A DNA stretch of 64,000 nucleotides from Herpetosiphon llansteffanensis (GCF_003205875.1 NZ_PUBZ01000114.1:1-64000); one strand, 5' to 3'. Shown: positions 42,401-51,596, counted from the first letter of the stretch. The notes: a model not told the origin generated them from the letters alone. Made by a program: numbers and translations.

Positions 42401-43497
42401 TGAAAAAATATCTGCTGATGTTAAGTATGGTCGCTGGATTGCTCTGCATTCCGGCGACCACGCTTGTCGCCCAAACTCCAAGCAACCAAGCAACGCCTAG
42501 CCCTAGCACTGTGCCAATTGTCGATTTGACCTTTGGCACATCGCTGCAAGGGCGGGCGATTACTGGCACACGTTTTGGCAATGGCCCGCGCAAGCTATTT
42601 CTGGTGTCGAACACCCACGGCGGCCCCGAAGCCAACACCTATCAATTGGCAATGGCGTTGCTTGAGCATTTTCGCCAGCGCCCCAATGAAGTGCCAGCCG
42701 ATGTGAGCTTGTATATCATTCCCACGGTCAATCCCGATGGCTTGGCAATTGGCACGCGCTTCAATAGCCGCAGCGTTGATCTCAACCGCAACATGGATAC
42801 CAACTTCGATGCCTGCCCTGAAAACGATTGGAATCAAACGGTTGAGGGTGCATATGGCATCGTCTCGGATACAGGCGGCGCGTTCGTCGAATCGGAATTA
42901 GAAAGCCAATTGGTGCGCGATTTGGTGCTCGATGCCTCGGCGGTGGTCTGGATTCATAGCGATGGTGGCGATGTGTTTCCTGCTTTTTGCGAGCATGCGC
43001 CATCAATTGCTTTGGCCCAAGTCTATGCTGAAGCTAGTGGTTATCGCTACGACCGCTATTGGGGCAATTATATGATTACTGGTGGGATGCACGATTGGGC
43101 GGGTGCGCTGGGCATTGCCTCGATCACGCCAGAATTATCAACTGGCGAATTGCCTGATTTTGAGCAAAACTTGCGGGCTGTGCAAGCAGTAATGGCTCGT
43201 TCCGAGGAATTATTGCCCTTAGTGACTACCTCCGTTGAGGAAACTACCGGAATCACGATGCCAAGCTTGCTCTGGCGCTACTGGCGTGCGCACGGCGGCC
43301 CCGATATTTTTGGCCTGCCAATTTCGCCAGTGGTGGAATACGAGGGGCGGCCAACGGTCTTTTTTGCTGAGCAACACTTGAGCCTTGTGCCCGATGGCGC
43401 AGATCGCATGCAGCCGGTGGCGCGTGGCGAGGGTGGGCAAACGCTCTGGCAAACATATTTGCTTGATCAGCGTTCAACCAGCTATCAAGTGCGCTAA
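42400..43497 (+). CDS. Secreted M14-like zinc carboxypeptidase with C-terminal repeat-type domain
   Basis: 365 aa. A signal peptide (MLSMVAGLLCIPATTLVA) precedes an M14 peptidase domain (about 40-270). The zinc ligands are His73 and Glu77 in NTHGGPEANTYQ and His186 in VWIHSDGG; the substrate-binding Asn-Arg pair may be in VDLNRNMD, and a C-terminal catalytic Glu lies in SITPELSTG. The last 75 residues (LLWRYWRAHGGPDIFGLPISPVVEYEGRPTV...) match a short module with a W-x-x-x-GG-x-x-FG-x-PIS signature that Chloroflexota attach to many exported proteins. Co-translated with VanW, so wall or peptide processing is likely. Confidence 0.87.
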   Translation: MKKYLLMLSMVAGLLCIPATTLVAQTPSNQATPSPSTVPIVDLTFGTSLQGRAITGTRFGNGPRKLFLVSNTHGGPEANTYQLAMALLEHFRQRPNEVPADVSLYIIPTVNPDGLAIGTRFNSRSVDLNRNMDTNFDACPENDWNQTVEGAYGIVSDTGGAFVESELESQLVRDLVLDASAVVWIHSDGGDVFPAFCEHAPSIALAQVYAEASGYRYDRYWGNYMITGGMHDWAGALGIASITPELSTGELPDFEQNLRAVQAVMARSEELLPLVTTSVEETTGITMPSLLWRYWRAHGGPDIFGLPISPVVEYEGRPTVFFAEQHLSLVPDGADRMQPVARGEGGQTLWQTYLLDQRSTSYQVR

Positions 43498-43848
43498 ACG
43501 TGGCCAAACAATAATTGCGGCAATCATCAAAGCTCCGATTGCCGCAATCAACACTGCGCCAGCCGCAACATCCTTGGCGCGGCCTGCAAGCGGGTGATAG
43601 CTTGGCGAAACTAAATCGACCACGCTCTCAATCGCGGTGTTTACTGCTTCAAGCGCTAAAACAACCACACTAATCAATATCACTGCTAGCCATTCGTTAG
43701 CGCTGATCTTAAGCAACCAGCCTGCGATGGCCACAACAACCAAGGCCAAACAATGAATTTGGGCGTTGCGCTGGCTGCGAATTAAGATCCAAATGCCGCG
43801 AAAGGCATAGCCAAAGCCGCAGATAAATTTCCAAATCGCCTGAAACAT
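43474..43848 (-). CDS. dgkA: Diacylglycerol kinase / undecaprenol kinase family protein
   Basis: 124 aa from ATG 43848 (an in-frame ATG at 43878 would add 10 residues). Three hydrophobic helices and the family motif VVVLALEAVNTAIESVVDLV with catalytic Glu, plus HPLAGRAKDVAAGAV. In Gram-positive-type bacteria this small membrane kinase phosphorylates undecaprenol or diacylglycerol. Its 3' end overlaps the convergent peptidase gene by 24 nt. It is the last of the rpsU-yqeY-pgpH-ybeY-dgkA set, a known neighbourhood, though 167 nt separates it from ybeY. Confidence 0.87.
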   Translation of the reverse strand: MFQAIWKFICGFGYAFRGIWILIRSQRNAQIHCLALVVVAIAGWLLKISANEWLAVILISVVVLALEAVNTAIESVVDLVSPSYHPLAGRAKDVAAGAVLIAAIGALMIAAIIVWPRLAHLIAG

Positions 43849-43861
43849 CCACAAATTCTCA

Positions 43862-44010
43862 TCAACAGCATAGAACATAGAGCATAGAACATATGGCGCT
43901 TGAGCTTGGTGGTTGGGGTCAGGGTTCGGGCTATTTGAGTTGGAATACTTCGCGGTTTCGAACTTCGTGCCCTTTGTGGATCAATTGCTAGACCCTGATC
44001 CCTGATCCCT
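43862..44010. repeat. Family B low-complexity repeat between dgkA and ybeY
   Basis: Words typical of the family: AGCATAGAACATAGAGCATAG, TTCGTGCCCTTTGTGGATCA and CCTGATCCCTGATCCCTAGC. It lies in the small gap inside an otherwise compact operon. Confidence 0.75.
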
Positions 44011-44015
44011 AGCCC

Positions 44016-44540
44016 CTAAACAAACGGCTCTGCTTCGCGGGTAATGCCAAGGGTTTGCAGGGCTTTTTCCTCGCGTTGGCGCATATCTTCGCGCTCCTCG
44101 TCGGTTTCGTGGTCGTAACCGAGGAGGTGCAAACTGCCATGGGCTACCAAATAGCATAATTCGCGGCGGCTCGAATGGGCGTACTCTTGGGCCTGCGCCA
44201 GCACCCGCTCATACGAAATTGCCAAATCGCCAAGATAGGCTGCTTCATCTGCCTCGGGATCGTCAAAATCATCATCATCGTACACGCCATCGGGCACAAT
44301 AAAATCATCGTCATCATCTTCGTACTCGCCAAACGAAAGCACATCGGTTGGGCGATCGATGCCGCGATATTGGCGATTGAGTTCTTGCAATTCTTGATCG
44401 TTGGTGATGCGAATGCCAATTTCCCATGTGCCAGTTTGGCCTTCATCGCGTAACACTTGGGCCACGACCTGCTCCAGCAAACTGGTATCAAGCACCAAAT
44501 CGGCAGGCACAACTTCAATATGGGCTGTTAGTTCTAACAT
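44016..44540 (-). CDS. ybeY: Endoribonuclease YbeY (rRNA maturation)
   Basis: 174 aa, a metal-dependent RNase for 16S rRNA maturation and quality control. The signature HGSLHLLGYDHETDEERE supplies the three His ligands. RGIDRPTDVLSF and LGDLAISYERV are also conserved. Between these two it has an unusual insert of about 25 Asp/Glu-rich residues (YEDDDDDFIVPDG and VYDDDDFDDPEADEA), not found in typical 150-aa YbeY, which would form an acidic loop beside the active site. It sits after the pgpH-like gene, as in many bacteria. Confidence 0.94.
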   Translation of the reverse strand: MLELTAHIEVVPADLVLDTSLLEQVVAQVLRDEGQTGTWEIGIRITNDQELQELNRQYRGIDRPTDVLSFGEYEDDDDDFIVPDGVYDDDDFDDPEADEAAYLGDLAISYERVLAQAQEYAHSSRRELCYLVAHGSLHLLGYDHETDEEREDMRQREEKALQTLGITREAEPFV

Positions 44541-44571
44541 ACCGCGTCATTTCCTTATTGGTAGGTTGGTT

Positions 44572-46725
44572 TTATTTTGGTTGAGCTTCCCGAATCAACT
44601 TGGGATACTCAACCCGTGGATGATAGATCCCTTGCAGGGTTTTGACAAACGATTGGCGAATCGTATTCAGATCGTGTTGGGTCAGCGGCGATTGATCAAG
44701 CTGGCCGCTGGCAATGCGCATATCGATGCTTTGGTTAACCACTTGGGCGATGCTCTGGCAGCCCTTGGGTGCTTGATGATCATCATCTTCGTGGCGCTCA
44801 GCAACCAGCATGCCCGATTGCTCTTTGGAGCGCACGGTGGCTTCTACGCCATCTGCCAGCATCAAAATAGCTGTTTCTTTGGATTGAGGCTTGGGGCCGG
44901 GGTAGCGATAGTTATTAATATCAACGCTATCTTCTGCTTGCAAGGCTTGCTGATAGAAATAGCGAATCACATCGGTGCCATGATGCTCGACAATAAAATT
45001 GACAATTTGCTCAGGAATTTTATGCTGGCGAGCGATCTTCGCGCCTTCGATCACATGGTCGGCAATTAATTTAGCACTGGTTTGGGGATCGAGATTATCG
45101 TGCACATTCGAGCGATCATATTGATTATCGGTGAAGAAGAAGGGCCGCAACATTTTGCCAATATCGTGATAATAGGCTCCGACACGCGTCAACAAGGTAT
45201 CTGCGCCAATTCGTTCTGCTGCTTGTTCGGCCAAATTGCTCACCACAACCGAGTGATGATAGGTGCCTGGGGCTTCTTGCATCAAGCGCCGCAACAGTGG
45301 TTGATTGGGGTGGGCTAACTCCAGCAATTGCATTGGTGTGACGATGCCAGCAACCCGCCCAAGCACGTTGTGCAAGGTCAGCGACATCATAGCGGTAATG
45401 CCACCGTTGAGCACGCTAAAAATCAAGGTAAACATGGTTTGTTGCCAGGTCACGCCTTGGGGCTGAATCAAGCGCCAAACCATGGCGGTGGCAAACACAC
45501 CCAGCGCAATCCAAACCCCAGCCATCATAAAGGCCATAGCGCGGTCGGCGCGGCGAATAGCGTAGATGCCGCACAAGGCTCCTGCAAAGCTAATCATGCC
45601 AACTTGCAGCGCGCCTTCGCCCAAAAACATAATCACAATCGACACCAACGCCGAGACGATCAAGGCCAAATTATTGTTAAATAGCGCCGCCAGCGGAATC
45701 GCAACAATTGCCAAGGCGAAGGTTTCGGGGAAGTTCAACCAAGTGCTGATGAAAACCCGCCCAAACAGAATTGGAATCACGGTTAAAATCATGATTACCA
45801 GCAAGGCCCGCGGCCATGTCAGCAGATTATGCTGATCGATATATAGCGCCATGCCAAGCCCTAAGGCGACCAAGAGCGCCAACAGTAAGCGCCCCATAAA
45901 GCCGTCAATGCCCAATTCTGGCGTGATCAGGCCCATTTTGACCAGGGTTTCGTATTGTTCTGCTGAAACTGTATCGCCTTGGCGCACAATATTTTCGCCA
46001 TTCACAACATCTTTCGAGACCGATTGAACGGCGTTGCGGGCGGTTTGTTGGCGGCGCTCGGTTTCCTCTTGGTTGAGGGTGCGATTAACATGGAGGGTTT
46101 GCTCGACCAAATAGAGCACAACAGCCCGCTGATCCTGCTGCAAGCTACTTGGCAAGTTATAGGGCAAATAGCGAATTTTAATGTCGGCGAGGGTTGTTTG
46201 ATCGAGTGAGTAATTATTTTCGCGCAGTGTCCGATCATAGAGGGCATTGGTTTGATCTTTAATCCGTTGCCATGTATCGTCGTCGGCTTCAAGAATTGTA
46301 ATTGCCAGCGTATCGGAGAGTGGCAACGATGGCAATTCAGTCAGTTGGCCCCGCTGCTGATCAAGGTTGAGACTGGGATTATCGCGAATCGAGTTGATCA
46401 CGCTGAAGGTTGCTTGCAGTTGCTCACGCTGCTGGCCATGAATTTGAGTATCTTCGTTATAGACCAAGTTACGCGGATCGTTAGCTGCTTCGCGACGTTT
46501 GGCCTCGGTCAGCAATTGGCTTTCAAAGGTCAAATCACGATCAGCATTGATTGTGCGCGGGCTTGGCCGTCCGACCATAATATCTTGATTGACGGCTGAG
46601 CGCCACGTAAAAATCACGGTCAAAAGCACGGTTAGCCCGATCCCGAAGAGCACCAACACCCAATGGTGGTGATGCTCGATCAGGGATCGTAACAAGGTTT
46701 TTAAGCGATATGAACGAACAATCAT
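44572..46725 (-). CDS. 7TM-HD family phosphohydrolase (PgpH-like)
   Basis: 717 aa. One N-terminal helix (VLVLFGIGLTVLLTVIFTW), a large extracytoplasmic 7TMR-HDED domain (about 45-285), seven membrane helices (about 290-480) and a cytosolic HD domain (about 490-680). The HD motif is visible in GTYHHSVVVSNLAEQAA, VGAYYHDIGKM, LIADHVIEGAKIA and VEHHGTD. Members with this layout (PgpH) hydrolyse cyclic di-AMP. It lies 3 nt after the yqeY gene and 32 nt before ybeY, the standard place for this family. Confidence 0.93.
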   Translation of the reverse strand: MIVRSYRLKTLLRSLIEHHHHWVLVLFGIGLTVLLTVIFTWRSAVNQDIMVGRPSPRTINADRDLTFESQLLTEAKRREAANDPRNLVYNEDTQIHGQQREQLQATFSVINSIRDNPSLNLDQQRGQLTELPSLPLSDTLAITILEADDDTWQRIKDQTNALYDRTLRENNYSLDQTTLADIKIRYLPYNLPSSLQQDQRAVVLYLVEQTLHVNRTLNQEETERRQQTARNAVQSVSKDVVNGENIVRQGDTVSAEQYETLVKMGLITPELGIDGFMGRLLLALLVALGLGMALYIDQHNLLTWPRALLVIMILTVIPILFGRVFISTWLNFPETFALAIVAIPLAALFNNNLALIVSALVSIVIMFLGEGALQVGMISFAGALCGIYAIRRADRAMAFMMAGVWIALGVFATAMVWRLIQPQGVTWQQTMFTLIFSVLNGGITAMMSLTLHNVLGRVAGIVTPMQLLELAHPNQPLLRRLMQEAPGTYHHSVVVSNLAEQAAERIGADTLLTRVGAYYHDIGKMLRPFFFTDNQYDRSNVHDNLDPQTSAKLIADHVIEGAKIARQHKIPEQIVNFIVEHHGTDVIRYFYQQALQAEDSVDINNYRYPGPKPQSKETAILMLADGVEATVRSKEQSGMLVAERHEDDDHQAPKGCQSIAQVVNQSIDMRIASGQLDQSPLTQHDLNTIRQSFVKTLQGIYHPRVEYPKLIREAQPK

Positions 46726-46728
46726 AGC

Positions 46729-47175
46729 TTACGCACTAAGTAATGAGCGCACAACCTCGTTGATGACGCGGCCTTCTGCTTTGCCCTTGAAGCGCTGCAT
46801 TGCCGCAGGCATTACTTTCGAAAGGTCAGCGATGCTGGTTGCCCCAAGCTCGGCAATAATTGCTGCAATTTCTGGCCGCAATTCATCGGCGCTGAGCATG
46901 GTAGGCAAATAGGCTTCAATCATCACCAGTTCAACTTCTTCGCTAGCAGCCAAATCTGGGCGATTAGCTTTATTATACTCGGCCATGGCATCGCGGCGAC
47001 GCTTGGCCTCTTTTTGAATCACGCCAACTGCTTCAACTTCATCAAGCTCGCGTCGAAGATCAATTTGGGCATTTTTAAGCGATGCAAGCATCATGCGAAT
47101 CGTATCGAGCCGTTGTTGCTCTTTGTTGCGCATGGCATTTTTCATATCTTCTTGCAGTTGTTGTTGAATCGACAT
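46729..47175 (-). CDS. GatB/YqeY domain protein
   Basis: 148 aa, helical, matching the stand-alone YqeY family: MKNAMRNKEQQRLDTIRMMLASLKNAQIDLRRELD, IQKEAKRRRDAM, YLPTMLSADELRPEIAAII and GRVINEVVRSLL. These proteins resemble the tRNA-binding tail of GatB; their function is not settled. rpsU-yqeY is a conserved pair. It is read from the rpsU transcript past a hairpin at 47218-47258. Confidence 0.93.
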   Translation of the reverse strand: MSIQQQLQEDMKNAMRNKEQQRLDTIRMMLASLKNAQIDLRRELDEVEAVGVIQKEAKRRRDAMAEYNKANRPDLAASEEVELVMIEAYLPTMLSADELRPEIAAIIAELGATSIADLSKVMPAAMQRFKGKAEGRVINEVVRSLLSA

Positions 47176-47217
47176 TTTTGAACCTCTTTAATAATCTGCA
47201 ACTCTCATGATACATGA

Positions 47218-47258
47218 AAATCGCCGCAGCGTGGTATTTCCACAAGCTGCGGCGATTT
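47218..47258 (-). terminator. Partial terminator between rpsU and yqeY
   Basis: AAATCGCCGCAGC and GCTGCGGCGATTT pair perfectly over 13 bp, with an inner GTGG/CCAC. On the minus strand TTTTC follows. It begins 22 nt after the rpsU stop and may reduce expression of the downstream genes relative to S21. Confidence 0.7.
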
Positions 47259-47279
47259 GGGGTGCGTCATGCGAATTGC

Positions 47280-47477
47280 TTAGTTGTTGGCCTCACGAGC
47301 CATCTTTTGCAACTTACGCAGACGAGCAGCTTCCTTGCGCTTGCGTTTAACGCTAGGCTTTTCATAATGCTCACGGCGACGGGCTTCCGTCAAAATGCCA
47401 TCAGCTTGCACGGCCTTGTTAAAACGGCGCAGTGCTTTGTCGATTGATTCATTTGAATCTACCGAAATGCTTGCCAC
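47280..47477 (-). CDS. rpsU: 30S ribosomal protein S21
   Basis: 65 aa. GTG start at 47477 with a GGGGGTG site about 8 nt upstream. Family pattern: [42 protein letters not shown] and a basic tail. A TATAAT at 47544-47539 on the minus strand may be its -10, though no good -35 is seen. It heads the rpsU-yqeY-pgpH-ybeY group. Confidence 0.96.
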   Translation of the reverse strand: MASISVDSNESIDKALRRFNKAVQADGILTEARRREHYEKPSVKRKRKEAARLRKLQKMAREANN

Positions 47478-47604
47478 TAGAATTCACCCCCTTTTATTTG
47501 GCGTTTCGTACAATCATAAAAATTGACACGTAATGGCTATTATACAGCAAAAACCAAGATTGTGCTCAGCCGTTGGCCTTGCTAGTGCTCCGCCTTGAGT
47601 CGGG

Positions 47605-48861
47605 CTAGGCCTTAGCATTAACCAAATTGATTAATGTGATTTCTGGGGCTGCCCGAAAACGCAATGGCGGCCCGGTAAACCCAAAGCCACTATTGACATA
47701 AATCTGCGATTTACCAAGATCGTAATGGCCGCGCACAAAATATTCAGCGTTGCCAACCAGCTGATCAGTCAGAATTGGCACTTGAAACTGGCCGCCATGG
47801 GTATGGCCAGAAAGAATGACATCAAGCTGATAGTTGGCCACGAAATGCGGCACAATCACTGGGTTATGTACCATTGCCAAACGCGCTACATTCTTGGGTG
47901 TGCCTTGCAATGCCGCTTCAGGATTGATGCTCTCTGGGCTGAGCCGTGGCCCGCCATTGCGATTATGCCGTGGATCATCAAACCCAACCAGCACCAATTG
48001 ATCAGCGCCACGGCGCAAAACCGTGTGTTGATTGACCAGCAAGCCTAAATCGTGACGTTGAATGGCTTGTTTGATTGCATCGATTTTGCCGCTGTAGTAA
48101 TCGTGGTTGCCAAGCACCGAGTAAATGCCTTCTGGCGCACGCAGCTGGCGAAATGGTTCGGTTGCCGCATCAGCAAAACGCGCATCCCAATCCACAAAAT
48201 CGCCAGTCAAGAGCACCATATCAGGGTTAAGTTGGTTGATTTGGGCCACAGCCCGGGCCAAATCTGCGCTGGTGGTATAGGCATTGATGTGCAAATCGCT
48301 CATTTGGGCGATGCGCATGCCGCGAAAGCGTTCGGGCAAATTGGCAATTGGCAAGTTAACTTCGCGCACTTGAATTTGATATGGCTCAACCAACATCGCA
48401 TAGCCAACCACGCCGCCAACCAACCCCGATTCGACCAAAAAGCGGCGACGAGAGAGGGGCTTGGTTGCAAAGCTGGGGCTTGCTGGCGCGATTTCGTTGG
48501 CAATTGGGGTTGCTGGTTGCTCGCTAGGCTGGCTAATTGGTTTGCGGCGCAAGTGTTGCGCGAGCTTGAACATTCGCCCAATAATCCAACGGCGGGTGCG
48601 TACAGGCCGCAACATCAGCGCCAGCCACAATGTAAATGGCAGCGCCATCAACAAACGCATGCCAAATTCGGCGAGCAGATGCGGCGTGCCCTGCAAATTG
48701 CTAAGCCACTGAGCGTCGCTGAAATAGCGAATCATAAAAAAGATACTGGCAATACAAATGAGCCATAGCAGCAACCAAATGACTGTGTTGCCAGCCCAGC
48801 GTCCTGCTTGGTAAAGTCGCTTTGCCCAAAGATGAATCGGTTGCTTAATTGCTTGCGCCAT
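47605..48861 (-). CDS. Membrane-anchored metallophosphoesterase (calcineurin-like)
   Basis: 418 aa. About three membrane helices in the first 85 residues (VIWLLLWLICIASIFFMIRYF, LLMALPFTLWLALML and one near 150, GLVGGVVGYAMLV) lead to a phosphoesterase domain (about 175-410). Motifs: AQMSDLHIN, LLTGDFVDWD, VLGNHDYYS, and HTHGGQF, giving the di-metal site. The type resembles YaeI/YkuE-like phosphodiesterases acting on lipid or nucleotide phosphates. Transcribed alone. Confidence 0.9.
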   Translation of the reverse strand: MAQAIKQPIHLWAKRLYQAGRWAGNTVIWLLLWLICIASIFFMIRYFSDAQWLSNLQGTPHLLAEFGMRLLMALPFTLWLALMLRPVRTRRWIIGRMFKLAQHLRRKPISQPSEQPATPIANEIAPASPSFATKPLSRRRFLVESGLVGGVVGYAMLVEPYQIQVREVNLPIANLPERFRGMRIAQMSDLHINAYTTSADLARAVAQINQLNPDMVLLTGDFVDWDARFADAATEPFRQLRAPEGIYSVLGNHDYYSGKIDAIKQAIQRHDLGLLVNQHTVLRRGADQLVLVGFDDPRHNRNGGPRLSPESINPEAALQGTPKNVARLAMVHNPVIVPHFVANYQLDVILSGHTHGGQFQVPILTDQLVGNAEYFVRGHYDLGKSQIYVNSGFGFTGPPLRFRAAPEITLINLVNAKA

Positions 48862-48959
48862 GCCCCAATAGCTCCTGATAGTTTGCTTGGATCTAGCCTA
48901 CCCTGAATTGATTAACAAATCTGCAACGCTGGTGTAAGCATTTGATGAGCAATTGTTAA

Positions 48960-49476
48960 CAAGGCAAAAATCAAAAGTCAGAAGTCAGAAGGATGAGGGA
49001 TGAAATACCAAATCAAAAGGCAGAAGGCAAAAGTCAAAATGAGAACATAGAACAGAGCGAAATTATGAAGGATGAGGGATGAAGTCAAAAGTCAGAAGGC
49101 AAAAGGCAAAAATTATGAAGGATAAGGGATGAAGCGGAATGATGGCTATAGGCTATCGGCTTTGGGCTATGGGAAGCTAATCATCATAATCTGTGTCAAT
49201 CTGTGGCGAAAAAAACTTAACCTTCGCGCTCTTCGTTCGCTTCGTGTGCTTCGTGGATCAATTTTTAACGCAGAGGCGCAGAGGGAGGAATGGCTCTAGG
49301 CTATGGGCTATCGAAGATTCCTTGGCAATACCAACAATTGTTCCGATAGCCAAAAGTCAAAAGCCTGTAGCCAAGTCCCCCTTCGTGCTCTTCGTGTCCT
49401 TCGCGGTTGCGTTCTTCGTGGATGGATGGCTATTGACTATCGATTGTTCCGATAGCCAATAGCCAAAAGCCAATAC
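48960..49476. repeat. Family B repeat region
   Basis: About 515 bp of non-coding, word-like repeats: AAAATCAAAAGTCAGAAGTC, GAAGGATGAGGGATGAA, AATCTGTGTCAATCTGTGG, CTTCGTGTGCTTCGTGGATC, TTAACGCAGAGGCGCAGAG and GGCTATGGGCTATCG. Each recurs, slightly changed, at 55283-55845 and in pieces elsewhere. The reading frames in it (for example 49193-49462) are made of these words and are not genes. Nothing else is seen in 48862-49476. Confidence 0.85.
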
Positions 49477-51330
49477 CTATTGAGCCAATTCCCAGGTTTC
49501 GATGTTGTAGAAATCTTGTTGGCTGGTTGGGTCGAGCTTGAAGCCGCTGATGGTTTTGCGGGCAGCCCCAACATTGATCCGTTGATACAACGGCAAGGTT
49601 GGCAAATCGCGGTTGAAGATTTGTTGGGCTTGGCTGAGCAATGGCAAGCGGCCAGCCCGTTCGACGATGCTTTGGCTTTCGAGCGCCACTTTATCGTAGT
49701 CTGGGTTACAGTAGCCAGTGTTGTTTTGGCCAGCATAGCCGTTTTCGGCAGTTGGCACTTGGCTGCACAAATACAATGGCGTTGATGGCTCAGGGCCGCT
49801 GACCCATGCATACAAAGCCAAATCGTAGCGCCGACCAGCTAAGATGCCTTCCGAACCATTTTTGAACAATGAATCAGTGCCAGGCACAAATTGCAATTCA
49901 GCATCGATGCCAACATCGCGCAAGTATTCTTGCACCAATTGGGCGACTGCTTGGCGGGTATCGTTGCCTTCGGTGGTGAAGAATTCGATCTTGAATGGTT
50001 GACCATCTTTGACCAAAATACCATCATCGCCAGCAACCCAACCAGCTTCCTTCAGCAATTCAATCGCCTTGCTGGGATCAAAATCGTAGCTGTTGATCAC
50101 GCTCGCATCGCTAGGGTACGCCCAGTGATCTTCGGGCATGAAGCTGTTCATGGCCACAGTTTTGCCAAACAAAATCTGGTCGATAATTTCTTGGCGATTG
50201 ATGGCGTAAGCAGCTGCTTGGCGCACTTTGGGGTCAGCAAACGGCGTTGCAATGCCATCGCCACGCTCAACTGCAAAGTCGATATGTTCCCAGACTGTGG
50301 CTGGTACATATTGAATATCAAATTCGTTGCCTGCTTGCAATTCATCAAGCGATGGCGCTTGGGCTAGTGATAAGCCAATTTGGCCGACCACATCGATTTC
50401 GCCTGATTGCAATTGTTGCAAAATTTGATCTTCGTTGGTGACGAATTTATAAATAACATTGGCAATCTTGGGCAAGCCTTGTTTTGCGCCCCAATAATTT
50501 GGGTTCGCGCTCAGCACTACCCGCTCTTGTGGCACGTATTCATCGATTTTGTATGCGCCATAGGCCAATGGTTTGCTCGCATAATCGCTACCGCCGATGC
50601 TGGCTGCATCAACACTGCCAAGCACGTGCTTTGGCTCAGGGCCAAGTGCGCCGCCTGCATAATTCAAGAAATAAGTTGAATCTTGATAGCCAGGCAAACC
50701 ATACCACGAGAAGGTCTGATCATCGACCTTTTCGTATTTGGCGGTGTGCTCGATGGTAAAGCGGCTGGCAACCTTGGTGCCTGGGTTGGCATACAACTCA
50801 GCGGCAAACAAGAAGTCGTCGGCGGTTACTGGCGTGCCATCTTCCCATGCGATGCCATCGATCAACTTCCAGGTTACTTTGACTTGGGGCAATTCGATTG
50901 GCCCTGTCAAAATGCTGGTATCGGTTACGATTTCGTTATTGATGACGAATGGGCCAGTATAGCTTTCGTCGATGGTGACGGTTTCTTCAACTGCGCCGCC
51001 ATTTTCGAAGGTTGGTAATTCGCTAAAACAGACTGGCTGATAATCGTAGCTTAAGGTCGTAATACAAACTGGTTGCACCGAGTTTAACACTTGGGTGGTG
51101 GCGCTTGATTGCGATTCCATTCCAAACAGCGTATCTGGCGATTGGTTCATGCCAATGATGACCGTGCCATCGCTGCTGGGTTGCGCCCCAGTATCTGTGC
51201 CTGGCTCGACCACCGCCGTCGCGTTGGTGCTGCCAGTTGTTGGTTGTGTGGTGCTGGTGCCGCTTCCGCAGGCTGCCAAGATCGCGCCAGTAAGCACGAT
51301 GGCGGCTAAGCGTTTGCTTCGTTCGAACAT
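49477..51330 (-). CDS. Peptide/oligopeptide ABC transporter substrate-binding lipoprotein (family 5)
   Basis: 617 aa. Lipoprotein signal with lipobox LAAC (Cys about residue 20) after SKRLAAIVLTGAI, then a Thr/Ser-rich spacer and a family-5 solute-binding domain: GIAWEDGTPVTADDFLFAAELY, KPLAYGAYKIDEYVPQERVVLSANPNYW, DVVGQIGLSLAQ, VRQAAAYAINRQEIIDQILFG. Ligand is probably an oligopeptide, matching the secreted peptidases. No permease or ATPase genes lie beside it. ATG 51330 has GAGG 9 nt upstream; the frame open from 51411 is leader. Its 5' leader is long and structured (see 51355-51507). Confidence 0.92.
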   Translation of the reverse strand: MFERSKRLAAIVLTGAILAACGSGTSTTQPTTGSTNATAVVEPGTDTGAQPSSDGTVIIGMNQSPDTLFGMESQSSATTQVLNSVQPVCITTLSYDYQPVCFSELPTFENGGAVEETVTIDESYTGPFVINNEIVTDTSILTGPIELPQVKVTWKLIDGIAWEDGTPVTADDFLFAAELYANPGTKVASRFTIEHTAKYEKVDDQTFSWYGLPGYQDSTYFLNYAGGALGPEPKHVLGSVDAASIGGSDYASKPLAYGAYKIDEYVPQERVVLSANPNYWGAKQGLPKIANVIYKFVTNEDQILQQLQSGEIDVVGQIGLSLAQAPSLDELQAGNEFDIQYVPATVWEHIDFAVERGDGIATPFADPKVRQAAAYAINRQEIIDQILFGKTVAMNSFMPEDHWAYPSDASVINSYDFDPSKAIELLKEAGWVAGDDGILVKDGQPFKIEFFTTEGNDTRQAVAQLVQEYLRDVGIDAELQFVPGTDSLFKNGSEGILAGRRYDLALYAWVSGPEPSTPLYLCSQVPTAENGYAGQNNTGYCNPDYDKVALESQSIVERAGRLPLLSQAQQIFNRDLPTLPLYQRINVGAARKTISGFKLDPTSQQDFYNIETWELAQ

Positions 51331-51354
51331 GACTGGAATCCTCTTTCCTGTATC

Positions 51355-51507
51355 CAAAAACGAGCAGGCTAAAAACGAAAAAAGCTGCGCTTGCGTCTTC
51401 CCGGAACGCATGCCTCGCTTTTTTTCGCTGTGGCCTGTTTTGTTGAGCAGGTATTGCTACCTGACCATGAATGCAAGTTGGTTGTGCAAGCTCAATATGT
51501 TGCATTC
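51355..51507 (-). promoter_or_regulatory. Long structured leader upstream of the lipoprotein gene
   Basis: From the predicted start (51507) the minus-strand RNA can form three stems. A: GAATGCAA/TTGCATTC (51507-51500 with 51476-51469). B: CAGGTA-GCAA-TACCTG with a GNRA-type loop (51463-51448). C: a large imperfect stem with CAGGC/GCCTG (51437-51433 and 51369-51365), an inner CGAAAAAAAGC/GCTTTTTTCG, and a small hairpin in its apical region; U runs follow. CCTGCTC occurs twice, allowing alternative pairing. It resembles an attenuator or riboswitch layout but matches no class I recognise. Confidence 0.6.
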
Positions 51508-51513
51508 CCCAAA

Positions 51514-51542
51514 ACTATAGCAGATTTCATAGTTTTATGCAA
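51514..51542 (-). promoter_or_regulatory. Promoter of the substrate-binding lipoprotein gene
   Basis: On the minus strand TTGCAT (51542-51537), a 17-bp spacer and TATAGT (51519-51514). It lies about 185 nt upstream of the ATG, implying a long leader. Confidence 0.7.
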
Positions 51543-51596
51543 ATATGCGATTTATGTGATATTTATAATCAAAAAGCTCAAAATTTCATTAATATT

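Noticed and set aside
49193-49462. 89-aa open frame in the family B region
   Set aside because: It is built from the repeat words read in one frame, lacks a ribosome site, and the same words appear in other frames and places.
51365-51437. c-di-GMP (GEMM) riboswitch
   Set aside because: A GACGCAAGCG stretch resembles part of the GEMM consensus, but the other conserved stretch and the two-helix arrangement are missing.
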